Shown here one piece after another: positions 1 to 8,126 of a stretch of 64,000 nucleotides of DNA. The notes under the pieces are model-generated. The model was given only the letters and a program-made list of their open reading frames with translations. It did no database searches and was not told the origin of the DNA. The stretch is taken from contig NZ_JACVMU010000007.1 of assembly GCF_014529985.1 (NCBI RefSeq), positions 124,001 through 188,000 on the forward strand, given 5' to 3'. The stretch is from Leucobacter sp. cx-42. GTDB lineage: Bacteria > Actinomycetota > Actinomycetes > Actinomycetales > Microbacteriaceae. Each line of letters opens with the position of its first letter. The first letter of the stretch is position 1. The position numbers and the translations under genes are program-made.

Positions 1-1
1 T

Positions 2-145
2 CTCCCCAAGGGCTCGGATCTCACCCCCGCAATCACCGCAGCAATGCAGGAGCTCGTCACCACTGACGCATACACCGAGGCATTCGCAAAGTGGGGCATC
101 AACGAAAGCAACTACGTCACCCCTGACGAAGTTCCCGTTTCGTAA
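2..145 (+). CDS. Amino-acid ABC transporter substrate-binding protein, C-terminal fragment
   Basis: The window opens inside this gene; only the last 47 codons are present, ending at TAA. The visible tail (KGSDLTPAITAAMQEL, then YTEAFAKWGI) resembles the C-terminal lobe of family 3 extracellular solute-binding proteins for polar amino acids. The assignment rests mainly on context: a matching permease begins 41 bases downstream and an ATPase overlaps that. It would be the extracytoplasmic receptor of the importer. The ligand cannot be told from this fragment. Confidence 0.8.
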   Translation, partial: LPKGSDLTPAITAAMQELVTTDAYTEAFAKWGINESNYVTPDEVPVS

Positions 146-185
146 ATTCCCCGCTCGACCGTAAGCACAGAGGTACAAGATCACG

Positions 186-1139
186 ATGAGTACATTGGTG
201 GATCCGATGAACGAAACAACCACAACGCATGCTCCTCCCACGGAGGACTATCCGATAGCCCAGAAGAAGCACCCCTGGCGGTGGATCTCTGGCGGCATCA
301 TCCTGTTCCTGATCGGGATGCTGGTGTACTCGGCGATCACGAACCCCCGGTTCCGCTGGGATGTCATCGGCCTGTACTTCCGCGATGTGTCCATCGCGGA
401 AGGCATCAAGCTCACCCTGTTCCTCACGATTGTGTGCATGGTTGTCGGCGTCCTGCTCGGCATTGTGCTCGCGGTCATGCGACTTTCGGTCAATCCGGTT
501 ATCAGAGGGGCAGCTGGCCTCTACGTATTCTTCTTCCGAGGCACTCCGGTCCTCGTGCAGCTGCTCCTCTGGTACAACCTCGCCGCGCTCTACCCGGACA
601 TCACGTTTGGCATTCCCGGCATTCACCTCGACGCCAACCAGATCGTCACGCCACTCATGGCGGCCATTCTCGGCCTCGGCCTCAATGAGGCCGCCTACAT
701 GTCCGAGATCGTTCGCGCCGGCATCCTCTCGGTCGACCAGGGCCAGTCCGAAGCGTCTGGCGCACTTGGCCTCAATCGTCTGCAGACCATGATCAAGGTC
801 GTGCTCCCACAGGCCATGCGTGTCATCATCCCGCCGACAGGCAACGAGACGATCGGCATGCTCAAACAGACCTCACTCGTCAGTGTGCTCGCCGTTTCCG
901 AGCTGCTCTACACCACCCAGGTGATCTACACCAAGAACTTCCAGGTCATCCCAATGCTCATCGTCGCGAGCATTTGGTACATCATCATGACCACCGTATT
1001 TACGCTCGGCCAGGCATGGCTCGAAAACCGGTATTCCCGCGGCGCAACCCGTACCGTCCAGGTCAGCTGGACCCAGCGAATCCGTAACGCCATGCGCGTC
1101 CACGCACCCGAAAGCAACCCGAAGGGTCTCAAGTCATGA
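186..1139 (+). CDS. Polar amino-acid ABC transporter permease (HisM/GlnP type)
   Basis: Membrane subunit of a polar amino-acid importer, 317 residues. A cytoplasmic N-terminus of about 38 residues precedes the first transmembrane segment near residue 40. The family EAA loop that docks on the ATPase is visible in the C-terminal half ([20 protein letters not shown]). The stop overlaps the start of the ATPase gene by 4 bases (ATGA), so translation is probably coupled. ATG at 207 is an alternative start. Substrate is not determinable; the closest families carry glutamine, glutamate, histidine or arginine. Confidence 0.92.
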   Translation: MSTLVDPMNETTTTHAPPTEDYPIAQKKHPWRWISGGIILFLIGMLVYSAITNPRFRWDVIGLYFRDVSIAEGIKLTLFLTIVCMVVGVLLGIVLAVMRLSVNPVIRGAAGLYVFFFRGTPVLVQLLLWYNLAALYPDITFGIPGIHLDANQIVTPLMAAILGLGLNEAAYMSEIVRAGILSVDQGQSEASGALGLNRLQTMIKVVLPQAMRVIIPPTGNETIGMLKQTSLVSVLAVSELLYTTQVIYTKNFQVIPMLIVASIWYIIMTTVFTLGQAWLENRYSRGATRTVQVSWTQRIRNAMRVHAPESNPKGLKS

Positions 1140-1906
1140 CCAACCCAGATCTCATGGTGCGCGCAGCAAACGTGCACAAGCACTTCGGCTCGCTCCAGGT
1201 ACTCAAGGGCGTCGACCTCGAGGTCGGCCGCGGTGAGGTCGTCTGCCTCATCGGCGCATCGGGGTCGGGTAAGAGCACGCTCCTGCGTTGCATCAACCAC
1301 CTCGAAAAGCTCGATGGCGGTCGCATCTGGGTCGACGATAATGTCGTTGGCTACGAGCTCCGGAACAAGACGCTGCATGAAAAGAACTACAGCGAGATTT
1401 GCAAGGACCGCACCCAGACGGGAATGGTCTTCCAGCAGTTCAATCTCTTTGGTCACATGACCGTTCTGGAGAACATCATGCTGGCCCCGAAGACGGTACT
1501 TCGCAAGCGCACGGCTGACGTCAAGCCTCGCGCATTGGCGCTTCTCGAACAGGTTGGCCTTGCGGACAAGGCCAACGCCTACCCGCGCCAGCTCTCCGGC
1601 GGCCAGCAGCAGCGCGTCGCGATTGCGCGAGCACTCTGCATGGATCCCAAGCTCATGCTCTTTGATGAGCCCACCAGCGCACTCGACCCCGAGCTCGTCG
1701 GTGAAGTACTCAAGGTCATGCGTGACCTTGCTGCCTCGGGCATGACGATGATCGTCGTCACGCACGAGATGGGATTCGCACGGGAGGTCGCGGATCGCGT
1801 GGTCTTCATGCACGGCGGCCAGATCGTCGAGCAGGGTCCCGCCGCAGAGGTACTCGAGAACCCGCAGCACGAACGCACCAAGGCGTTCTTGGCAGCGGTG
1901 CACTAG
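1136..1906 (+). CDS. Polar amino-acid ABC transporter ATP-binding protein (GlnQ type)
   Basis: ATPase subunit that energises the importer, 256 residues, the normal length for the family. Walker [10 protein letters not shown] lies at residues 40-48, the ABC signature LSGGQQQR at 153-160, and Walker B LMLFDEP at 173-179. The order receptor–permease–ATPase with a 4-base overlap marks one operon that starts upstream of the window. The next gene (2064) encodes a cyanophycinase-like enzyme whose products could feed an amino-acid importer; that link is inference. Confidence 0.95.
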   Translation: MTNPDLMVRAANVHKHFGSLQVLKGVDLEVGRGEVVCLIGASGSGKSTLLRCINHLEKLDGGRIWVDDNVVGYELRNKTLHEKNYSEICKDRTQTGMVFQQFNLFGHMTVLENIMLAPKTVLRKRTADVKPRALALLEQVGLADKANAYPRQLSGGQQQRVAIARALCMDPKLMLFDEPTSALDPELVGEVLKVMRDLAASGMTMIVVTHEMGFAREVADRVVFMHGGQIVEQGPAAEVLENPQHERTKAFLAAVH

Positions 1907-1919
1907 GCCTTCGACGCAC

Positions 1920-1951
1920 GCGGCCCGCGATGTACGCATTTCGCGGGCCGC
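1920..1951 (+). terminator. GC-rich hairpin after the ABC operon
   Basis: An 11-bp perfect inverted repeat (GCGGCCCGCGA with its complement) and a 10-base loop lie 13 bases after the ATPase stop. There is no T-tract, so it is either a poor intrinsic terminator or an mRNA 3' stabilising hairpin. Confidence 0.5.
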
Positions 1952-2063
1952 TCCCGGTGAACGTCGTACGTACTCGGCGATACGCCACCTACTGTCCCTG
2001 GGCTTCGAACCGGGGCTGAGCCGCTGCATGCCCGCGCGCGGCCAAACTCAATGAAGAGAATGG

Positions 2064-4031
2064 ATGAAATACGTGGATCACGCAAAGATTCGCCGAACTC
2101 TCGGCGTCACGGCTGTGGTTGCCTCACTCACAGCTACCAGCCTGGCATTCGGCGCAGCCTCAGCGCTTGCGAACGATGACGCCACGGTTGCCCCGGCAGT
2201 CGTTGACACCGGCAAGAAGGGCACCGTCGTCATGATTGGCGGCGCAATCAGCCCAAGCGATGAGAGTGGCCATAGCGCCGCAATCATGGATGAGATTGTG
2301 CGGCTCGCGCAGGAGCACGCTGACCCAGGCAATAGGCCGCTCATCGCAGTGTCAACCGCGGCCTCAACTCCCGCAGCAAACGCCATCGAAGCGGCAGACG
2401 AAGAAGAAGATAACGCCACCATCAACGGCATGGCTTACTACAAGCAGTGGTTCGAAAGTCATGGCGCTGATGTCTACCCGATCCCGGTTGATGTCAACAC
2501 CGGTCTCGATTACGAAGGCGACCCGTATAGCGCCGACAATGCGCGTGACCAAGCAGTTGCAGACGAAATCGCCAAGGCTGACGGCGTCTTCTTCGGCGGT
2601 GGCGACCAGACCAACTACATTCGCGCATTTATGGATTGCGAAGGCCCCGACGCTGAAGCTGAAGCGATTCACGCCTACACGAGCTGCACCGATACCGTCG
2701 CGATGACTGCGATCCGCTCCGTGGTCGACAGCGGTGGCGTCACCGGCGGCACGAGCGCCGGCCTTGCGATCCAGCAAGGCAAGGACATGATTTCTGGCGG
2801 TTCCCTCTACCAGTCGTGGTCAGAAGGCCCTCGCCCGGGCTGGTTCACCGGAGATGATCCCGTGATCGGTGATCCGCTCACCTATGTCCCTTCGGGTGGC
2901 TTCGGCTTCTTCGATGAGGGCACCATGGACTCCCACTTCGCACGTCGCGACCGCCAGCCCCGTGTGATCCGCCTCGCGATTGACCGTGGTCACGAGCTGG
3001 CATTCGGTGTCGAAGAAAAGACCGCGCTCATCGTCGATCGCGCGACCCGTCAGGGACGCGTCATCGGCGATCTCGGCGCGACCATGCTCGATGTGAGCAA
3101 TGCGGCATCGGACGGCCAGAACGTCACCGGCGTGCGCTACTCCTACTTCAAGGACGGCTCAACCATCGACTTCGCCACCCGCGAGATCACCCTGCCTGGC
3201 GAAATCAAGACCGGCCCCGGCACCGAAACCATTCCTGCCGATTGGGCACAGGAAGATATCTGGGGCTCGGCAGACTGCAACGACGGCATCTTCGGCACCA
3301 CGGACGTCATTGAGACTCTGCTCCCCTCAACCGAGTCCACCCTGTCCGGCACCACCTGCGACGCAGGCGATGGCAAGCCTCGCTTTGTCACCACCTTCAA
3401 TCGCACCGCGAATACCCAGTGGACCGACGCTGGCAGCTTCACCGGTCTCGAAATGACCATCGCACACCAGGCCTCGTTCGAGGTCGCTGCAGTGTCCAAT
3501 CTGGATAAGGTCATCGCTGGCGAGGCGACCGATCTCCAGTTCACTGTCACGAACACTGGCGGCACGGGCTTCATCAACGTCGCGGCCAACGGCGCAGCGA
3601 CGACCTCCGCAGCTTCGGCTCGGGCCGCCGCACCGGTACTGCTCCCCGGCGAGTCGGTCACTGTCACCGCCCCCATCAGCGCGAAGCTTGGCGCTCAGGA
3701 ATACGCACCGAACGTGACCGCTACCCCGAGCACGCTCGACGGCGTTCCCCTCGGTATCGACGCGACCACCGCGTCCAGTGAGGTCTTCACCGTCACTGGC
3801 GTCGCAGCGACCCCCACCACGCCCGAGAAGCCCGGCACCAAGCCTGGTACTGATGCAGGCACCGGCGGCGTCGCGACTGGCGGATCAGACACCACGGCCA
3901 AGGACGGTGCACTCGCAAACACCGGCGCTGATGCAACCGCTGGAATGGCCTTCGGCCTCGCGGGTCTCGCACTCGTCGTCGCTGGCGCAGCTGCGACCCT
4001 CTTCGGCCGCCGCGCTCGCGCACAGCGATAA
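2064..4031 (+). CDS. Secreted, LAxTG-anchored cyanophycinase-like peptidase (S51 family)
   Basis: A 655-residue predicted surface protein. Residues 1 to about 36 look like a Sec signal peptide ending near ASALA. The next ~300 residues match the S51/cyanophycinase pattern: FFGGGDQTN, the nucleophile motif GGTSAG (Ser231), a DSHFARRDRQPR segment like the family's D-x-H-F-x-x-R region, and GVEEKTALIV. A Thr/Ala-rich extracellular C-terminal half follows, then LANTG (617-621), a hydrophobic helix and a basic tail (RRARAQR). LAxTG is the motif of class E sortases in high-GC Gram-positives. Cyanophycinases release beta-Asp-Arg dipeptides from cyanophycin; wall-anchored action on that polymer is inferred. 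Another beta-aspartyl peptide substrate is possible. Confidence 0.82.
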   Translation: MKYVDHAKIRRTLGVTAVVASLTATSLAFGAASALANDDATVAPAVVDTGKKGTVVMIGGAISPSDESGHSAAIMDEIVRLAQEHADPGNRPLIAVSTAASTPAANAIEAADEEEDNATINGMAYYKQWFESHGADVYPIPVDVNTGLDYEGDPYSADNARDQAVADEIAKADGVFFGGGDQTNYIRAFMDCEGPDAEAEAIHAYTSCTDTVAMTAIRSVVDSGGVTGGTSAGLAIQQGKDMISGGSLYQSWSEGPRPGWFTGDDPVIGDPLTYVPSGGFGFFDEGTMDSHFARRDRQPRVIRLAIDRGHELAFGVEEKTALIVDRATRQGRVIGDLGATMLDVSNAASDGQNVTGVRYSYFKDGSTIDFATREITLPGEIKTGPGTETIPADWAQEDIWGSADCNDGIFGTTDVIETLLPSTESTLSGTTCDAGDGKPRFVTTFNRTANTQWTDAGSFTGLEMTIAHQASFEVAAVSNLDKVIAGEATDLQFTVTNTGGTGFINVAANGAATTSAASARAAAPVLLPGESVTVTAPISAKLGAQEYAPNVTATPSTLDGVPLGIDATTASSEVFTVTGVAATPTTPEKPGTKPGTDAGTGGVATGGSDTTAKDGALANTGADATAGMAFGLAGLALVVAGAAATLFGRRARAQR

Positions 4032-4046
4032 CGCCTCCTGAAAAGA

Positions 4047-4084
4047 CTTGTGGCCCCGCTCATTCAATTGAGCGGGGCCACAAG
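4047..4084. terminator. Bidirectional intrinsic terminator
   Basis: A 14-bp perfect stem (CTTGTGGCCCCGCT and its complement) with a 10-base loop lies between the convergent cyanophycinase gene and the 4101-4442 gene. It is flanked by an A-run on the left and a T-rich stretch on the right, so it can serve both strands. Confidence 0.85.
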
Positions 4085-4100
4085 GCATTTGTTTGACGGA

Positions 4101-4442
4101 TCAGCCAGCCAGCGGCGGCATGTCCCACACGGCGTCATACTGCACCGAGAGCTCTGGCCAGATCTCGCGCAGGGCGTCATCTAGTGACTGCACGGTCTCC
4201 GCTGGGTCGCCAAACACAATGATCTCGTGCGGAATCACGCGGCCAGAACGATCCGTGCGGCCCCGCGGGTCCATGAGTCGGAACATAAAGCCGGTGTTGT
4301 CGTTCGTACGGGCGAAGAAGTCGCCAGACGCGGGTGCGCCACGAAACGCTTGCTCGAAGGCAGGGAGCGGATCCGCACAGCCATCTGCGCGGAGAAACTT
4401 AAAGCCCCAGGTCTTGCCACGGGTGGCCCAGATGATCTTCAT
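4101..4442 (-). CDS. Conserved-looking protein of unknown function, partner of the GTPase-like gene
   Basis: 113 residues, not recognised. It begins MKIIWATRGKTWGFKFL and ends WDMPPLAG, and is rich in aromatic residues and charged turns. There is no signal peptide, membrane helix or cysteine pair, so a small soluble cytoplasmic domain is likely. Its ATG overlaps the stop of the upstream GTPase-like gene by 4 bases, so the two are co-transcribed and probably translationally coupled. That suggests a partner or regulator of the GTPase, but no activity can be assigned. Confidence 0.8.
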   Translation of the reverse strand: MKIIWATRGKTWGFKFLRADGCADPLPAFEQAFRGAPASGDFFARTNDNTGFMFRLMDPRGRTDRSGRVIPHEIIVFGDPAETVQSLDDALREIWPELSVQYDAVWDMPPLAG

Positions 4443-5593
4443 CGGTTTCTCCTGAGCAGTATGTGTGCGCGCTCCGCCTGTTCGAGCGCGAGTTTAAAGC
4501 CCGTGAGAATCATGGCTAAGTGATCATTCTTTGCGCGCGCCTTTTCGTTGAGTTTCTGCAGCGCGTCTCCGCCGAGCTGCGCAGCCTGATTGATCTCATT
4601 CGCGCCAACAAATTTGAATACAAGGCCGAGACGGCCGCGAAGGAACGGCGTGACAAACCCGAGCAAGCCGCCGGCGAGTGTGCCGACATTGCGCAACGCC
4701 TTCTCCGCAATCTGCACAGGAAGCTGCTTAGCAGCTGCCCACTTTGCATGACGTTCGAACGGCATAATTACTGAAAGTGGCAGTATTAGATCCACACCGA
4801 CGCGCTTTTCAACGTCAATAGTGCCGGGAGTGAATTGGGCCGCTGAAATAAGCATGAAGTCATCTCCGATGGAGAGCGCTTCCGCCCCATCGATCATCCC
4901 GCTAATCACACCTTTGAGGTCTTCGAGCTCAGCGCCCGCTTTCTCGATAATGAGGTCGCGGAACCAATAGACATCGTGCTCTGGCATGAGGTCGGCTTTG
5001 GAGAGCGCTACCGGCCAGATACGTGGGAACACCGCGAGCTTCTCGCCGTTTAGACACAAGTTCTCCTGCATGGCAAGCAGCGTGTTCCGGAAGTTTGCGA
5101 AGAGGCTCTTGAGGTAACGTTCTTCCTCACCAACGTTATCCAAGAGCCGCTGAGCGTCAACCAGAAGAAAGGCGACGTCAGCTCCGAGGAGCGAACGGAA
5201 GGTCTCTACTCGACGTTCAGCCTCAGCTGGACCACCTGGTTCCTGTTCGAACCACTCGCCTGGATAATCGTGCCAGGTCAAGCGTGCGGCTGAGAATGGC
5301 TGCTTCTTCGAACCGTTACCGACGTTCCAGTTGTGCGGCTGGATCGAGAACGAATGCCGCGATACGTCGAATCGCGTCGCAGCAGGCGGCACAGCAGAGT
5401 TCTTCATACCGAGGTAGTTCTGGTGCAGTCGTAGGCCAGCACCCAGGTCGTCAGCGATAACGCGGAATCCGTTTTCCTTCGGATACTGGGCTTCCTGTGT
5501 AAAACCATAGAAGGAAGAAACAAGTACTGATTTACCGCTGCCGCTTTCACCAAACACGGCGATCTCTTGCTCGAGCTTCTTTAGTTCTTTCAT
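4439..5593 (-). CDS. P-loop GTPase-like protein of unknown function
   Basis: 384 residues. GESGSGKS at 15-22 is a P-loop. DYPGE at 109-113 resembles a switch II / Walker B D-x-x-G motif, FLLVDAQ follows, and SKAD at 198-201 fits a degenerate [NT]KxD base-recognition motif. Together these suggest a TRAFAC-like GTPase rather than an ATPase. Residues about 303-330 are hydrophobic and could touch the membrane, and the C-terminus is a charged helix. The start has TAGGCT six bases upstream, which fits a leaderless mRNA. AAA, AAT and TTT codons appear more often than in neighbouring genes. YcjX-type or other orphan TRAFAC families are possible relatives. Confidence 0.8.
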   Translation of the reverse strand: MKELKKLEQEIAVFGESGSGKSVLVSSFYGFTQEAQYPKENGFRVIADDLGAGLRLHQNYLGMKNSAVPPAATRFDVSRHSFSIQPHNWNVGNGSKKQPFSAARLTWHDYPGEWFEQEPGGPAEAERRVETFRSLLGADVAFLLVDAQRLLDNVGEEERYLKSLFANFRNTLLAMQENLCLNGEKLAVFPRIWPVALSKADLMPEHDVYWFRDLIIEKAGAELEDLKGVISGMIDGAEALSIGDDFMLISAAQFTPGTIDVEKRVGVDLILPLSVIMPFERHAKWAAAKQLPVQIAEKALRNVGTLAGGLLGFVTPFLRGRLGLVFKFVGANEINQAAQLGGDALQKLNEKARAKNDHLAMILTGFKLALEQAERAHILLRRNR

Positions 5594-5758
5594 AGCTTCA
5601 GCCTAGTCAAATACTCATGTGGGCATAGCTCCACTCGCAGGCTCCACGCACCCCTTTGTCCTTCAAGCGATTCTCGGGGTCGTCGAAACTGGCGCAGCCG
5701 CTGCCTTCTTCTTCTGCCGTAACGCTCAAGTTCAGGGATAAGCGACAGTACGTGCCAG

Positions 5759-5796
5759 GGGGCTGGGTTCTACATTTCGGTGTGAAACCCAGCCCC
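5759..5796 (-). terminator. Intrinsic terminator after the rhodanese gene
   Basis: An 11-bp perfect stem (GGGGCTGGGTT and its complement) with a 16-base loop lies 20 bases beyond the stop of the rhodanese gene. The rest of 5594-5816 shows no convincing gene. Confidence 0.7.
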
Positions 5797-5816
5797 TGAC
5801 GCGTGTACGCACTTCC

Positions 5817-6224
5817 CTATTCGGCGATCACCGGGATTCCCGTAAGGACGGCGGCTGCGTCGAGACCGCCAAGATCTGTCACCTGCTTAATGCCTGCGGC
5901 TTGCAGGAGCTTGACGGCCTGGCTTGAGCGGCTCCCCGAGCGGCAGTACACGTAATACTCCTGCTCCGGATCGAGTGCTGCCGCTTGCGCGGCTACTTCG
6001 CCTGCGTTGAAATCAAGTACCGTTGCGCCGGTGAGGTGTCCGCTCGCAAACTCCTGCGGGGTACGCACATCGAGAATGACTGCGTCAGCTGGCACCTCGA
6101 TGGTATGTGTGCTGGCTTGTGGTTCCGCACCATCGCCTGCGGCTGGAGCGCACCCGGTAAGCCCAACAGCAAGCGCAACGGCTGCGAGTGGGAAGGTGAG
6201 TGCGGTGAGCATCTTACGAAGCAT
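5817..6224 (-). CDS. Rhodanese-domain lipoprotein
   Basis: 135 residues from the ATG at 6224, chosen because AAAGGA lies about 7 bases upstream and the protein then begins with a lipoprotein signal peptide (lipobox LTGC, lipidated Cys25). A longer reading frame to 6356 would bury that signal. The rest is one rhodanese domain with catalytic loop CRSGSRSS (Cys94). It would carry sulfane sulfur as a persulfide outside the membrane, tethered by lipid. The gene overlaps the DUF4395 gene by 11 bases and shares its CsoR/CstR-type operator, so a role in persulfide handling is a reasonable inference. Confidence 0.9.
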   Translation of the reverse strand: MLRKMLTALTFPLAAVALAVGLTGCAPAAGDGAEPQASTHTIEVPADAVILDVRTPQEFASGHLTGATVLDFNAGEVAAQAAALDPEQEYYVYCRSGSRSSQAVKLLQAAGIKQVTDLGGLDAAAVLTGIPVIAE

Positions 6225-6816
6225 CGGTCGTCCTTTCGATCGGGGAAATGTGATTGCCAGAGGTAGGCGCCGCGCAGGTGTCGCCCGCGCAGTACATCGG
6301 TGGACGTCTCGAAAAAAGCCCCTGCAACTTACATCCCACGCAAATGCCAAACGCAACTTCGAGAAACAGGAAGCTCAAACAGAGCCCACACAACGCAAGA
6401 GTGACCCACAGCGGAGCTTGGAACAGCCCCGTGGCCGCGCAGGCGACAACGCCCATCCCGTAGCCCATCCACCAGGCAAAGAGCTTCTGCGGTGCGCCAA
6501 CCCACTCTGGGGTTTGCCGTCGAACGAACAGCGCGCCAAGCGCAAGGGATGGCGCCCATTTCTCGCCCGCCGTCACACGAATGAACATGTCGATTATGAA
6601 CAACGCCCCGAAGGGTTTCAGTGCTTCAGCTGAGCCTGTAGTCGCGGCAATGACGTACAGCACCAGGCCGGGCAGAAACAGCAACCCAGCCCCGGCCCGC
6701 GCTACGCGCTCATTGATCACGGGAATTTCGTAACCAGGTACCCACTGGCCAACGGGGGAGGCGTCCTGGCGCGCAGGGTCCACGTTGAGCGAGGCATCGC
6801 GTTGCGAATGAGGCAT
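6214..6816 (-). CDS. DUF4395 membrane protein
   Basis: 200 residues with several hydrophobic segments and the GICVGC cysteine motif near the C-terminus that is typical of DUF4395 proteins; further cysteines occur in MYCAGDTCA. AAGG lies about 6 bases before the ATG. DUF4395 genes are often found beside rhodanese or thioredoxin-like genes, as here, and probably work in thiol or sulfur chemistry at the membrane, but the biochemical activity is unknown. It is the first gene of a two-gene operon with the rhodanese lipoprotein. Confidence 0.85.
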   Translation of the reverse strand: MPHSQRDASLNVDPARQDASPVGQWVPGYEIPVINERVARAGAGLLFLPGLVLYVIAATTGSAEALKPFGALFIIDMFIRVTAGEKWAPSLALGALFVRRQTPEWVGAPQKLFAWWMGYGMGVVACAATGLFQAPLWVTLALCGLCLSFLFLEVAFGICVGCKLQGLFSRRPPMYCAGDTCAAPTSGNHISPIERTTDAS

Positions 6817-6877
6817 GACTGACCTTACGTCCGGTGTGCAAGATTTGCAGGCGCAAGAGCGCCAACACCTCCACCAT

Positions 6878-6896
6878 ACTATACCCCTGGGGGTAT
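6878..6896 (-). promoter_or_regulatory. CsoR/CstR-type operator overlapping the -10 box
   Basis: ATACCCCTGGGGGTAT at 6881-6896 is a near-perfect inverted repeat of the form recognised by CsoR-family repressors (copper-sensing CsoR, persulfide-sensing CstR). The minus-strand -10 candidate TATAGT (6878-6883) overlaps its end, so a bound repressor would block the DUF4395–rhodanese promoter. The rhodanese target favours the persulfide-sensing branch. No csoR/cstR gene lies in the window. Confidence 0.7.
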
Positions 6897-6989
6897 TGGT
6901 TCACCGGGGACATCGCAGTGAGTTGTCGCCTAAAACACTGCCGCCGCGCCACCACCATCACCCAGCGCAATCAGCGTGCAACACGTAGC

Positions 6990-7493
6990 CTATACAGCAG
7001 CAATTGCCGATTGTAGGAGCTCGTAGGCTGCCGCATCGATTGTCACCAGACGCACTTCGCTCACGTCTGACTTCACTTGCGAAAGAGTGTGCACCGCAAT
7101 CGTGATGGCGTCTTCAATAGGCCAGCGATAAATACCGGAGCTGAGGAGTGGGAACGCAACGCTTTGCGCGCCGAGTTCACTCGCCACCTCCATCGAACGG
7201 CGATAGCAAGACGCCAACAGCTCAGGGTCACGCTGGCCACGGCCATAATTGGGGCCCGGGGTATGAATAACCCACTTTGCCGGCAAGTCACCGGCCGTCG
7301 TGAAGCCAGCATTTCCCGTCGCGAGGCCCTCTGGGAAGCGAGTAATACACTCAGCCAAAATCGCGCGCCCACCCGCTCGGTGAATGGCGCCGTCAACTCC
7401 CCCGCCACCGCGCATGCGATAGTTCGCAGCATTCACGATCGCGTCAACGTGCTGCTCAGTGATACTCCCCAGAACTGCGGTAATAGTCGTCAT
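6990..7493 (-). CDS. Macro-domain protein (ADP-ribose / O-acetyl-ADP-ribose hydrolase family)
   Basis: 167 residues, a stand-alone macrodomain of the YmdB/MacroD type. The ADP-ribose-binding elements are visible: DAIVNAANYRMRGGGGVDGAIHRAGG near the N-terminus (diphosphate loop and catalytic Asn/Gly region) and FPLLSSGIYRWP in the second half. Such enzymes hydrolyse O-acetyl-ADP-ribose or remove mono-ADP-ribose from Asp/Glu. No ADP-ribosyltransferase or sirtuin gene is adjacent. TAGTGT lies six bases before the ATG, fitting a leaderless transcript. Confidence 0.9.
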   Translation of the reverse strand: MTTITAVLGSITEQHVDAIVNAANYRMRGGGGVDGAIHRAGGRAILAECITRFPEGLATGNAGFTTAGDLPAKWVIHTPGPNYGRGQRDPELLASCYRRSMEVASELGAQSVAFPLLSSGIYRWPIEDAITIAVHTLSQVKSDVSEVRLVTIDAAAYELLQSAIAAV

Positions 7494-7545
7494 GCGTTCA
7501 CACTAGAGCCGACCACTGACATTTCGGGACCCCCAGACGCCAAAA

Positions 7546-7570
7546 GGCTCCGACCGCAATGGTCGGAGCC
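7546..7570. terminator. Terminator after the tRNA gene
   Basis: A 10-bp perfect stem (GGCTCCGACC and its complement) with a 5-base loop sits just beyond the tRNA 3' end. It is flanked by AAAA on one side and TTTT on the other, so it can work in either direction. Confidence 0.85.
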
Positions 7571-7576
7571 TTTTAT

Positions 7577-7652
7577 TGGTGGATCTAAGGGGATTCGAAC
7601 CCCTGACCCCCTGCATGCCATGCAGGTGCGCTACCAACTGCGCCATAGACCC
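7577..7652 (-). tRNA. tRNA-Ala (anticodon GGC), CCA encoded
   Basis: The minus strand folds as a full cloverleaf: 7-bp acceptor stem starting GGGTCTA, a D-arm with GCGC pairs, anticodon stem CCTGC/GCAGG around loop ATGGCAT, and a T-arm with TTCGAAT. Discriminator A and the CCA end are encoded. Loop positions 34-36 read GGC, so it decodes GCC alanine codons. It lies 36 bases after rsfS and is followed at once by a terminator, so it is probably the last unit of the upstream transcript. Confidence 0.97.
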
Positions 7653-7688
7653 AAGTGAAGTCGGACGAATGCTCGCCCGACGACTCTC

Positions 7689-8090
7689 TTACTCTACCTC
7701 GAGACGAGCCTCGTGAGCCAATCGCGCACGCTCGAGCGTGTCGTTGACATCAATGCTCGGGCAATCGCCCCAGAGGCGCTCGAGCTGGTAGAACTCACGG
7801 TCCTCGTGATGGAACACGTGAACGAGCAAATCACCAAAATCGAGCAGGACCCAGCGTCCACCCGAACGCCCCTCACGACGAATCGTGCGAACGCCGGACT
7901 TATTCAGCTCGTCCTCGATGTTGTCAGAGATAGCCTGAACGTTGCGCTCAACAGAGCCACTCACAATCAGGAACGCGTCAGCGTAACCGAACTGCTCGGC
8001 TACGTTCAAGGCAACCTGGTCGGTTGCGCCCTTCGCGTCGGCGGCGAGGACCGCGGTCTCAATGATGGACTCAAGCGGCTGCGTCTCCAC
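7689..8090 (-). CDS. rsfS: Ribosome silencing factor RsfS (Iojap family)
   Basis: 133 residues. The RsfS/DUF143 fold is recognised by DQVALNVAEQFGYADAFLIVSGS, RNVQAISDNIED, and GRWVLLDFGDLLVHVFHHEDREFYQLERLW. The protein binds L14 on the 50S subunit and blocks subunit joining in starvation. It follows nadD and the acidic membrane-protein gene in the order usual for actinobacteria. Start at ATG 8090. Confidence 0.95.
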   Translation of the reverse strand: METQPLESIIETAVLAADAKGATDQVALNVAEQFGYADAFLIVSGSVERNVQAISDNIEDELNKSGVRTIRREGRSGGRWVLLDFGDLLVHVFHHEDREFYQLERLWGDCPSIDVNDTLERARLAHEARLEVE

Positions 8091-8126
8091 TACGGTGACC
8101 CTTTCGAAGAAGTGTTTCTGAAGAAC

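Noticed and set aside
926-2029. 367-codon minus-strand frame opposite the amino-acid ABC genes
   Set aside because: Antisense shadow of the permease and ATPase genes, which have full motifs.
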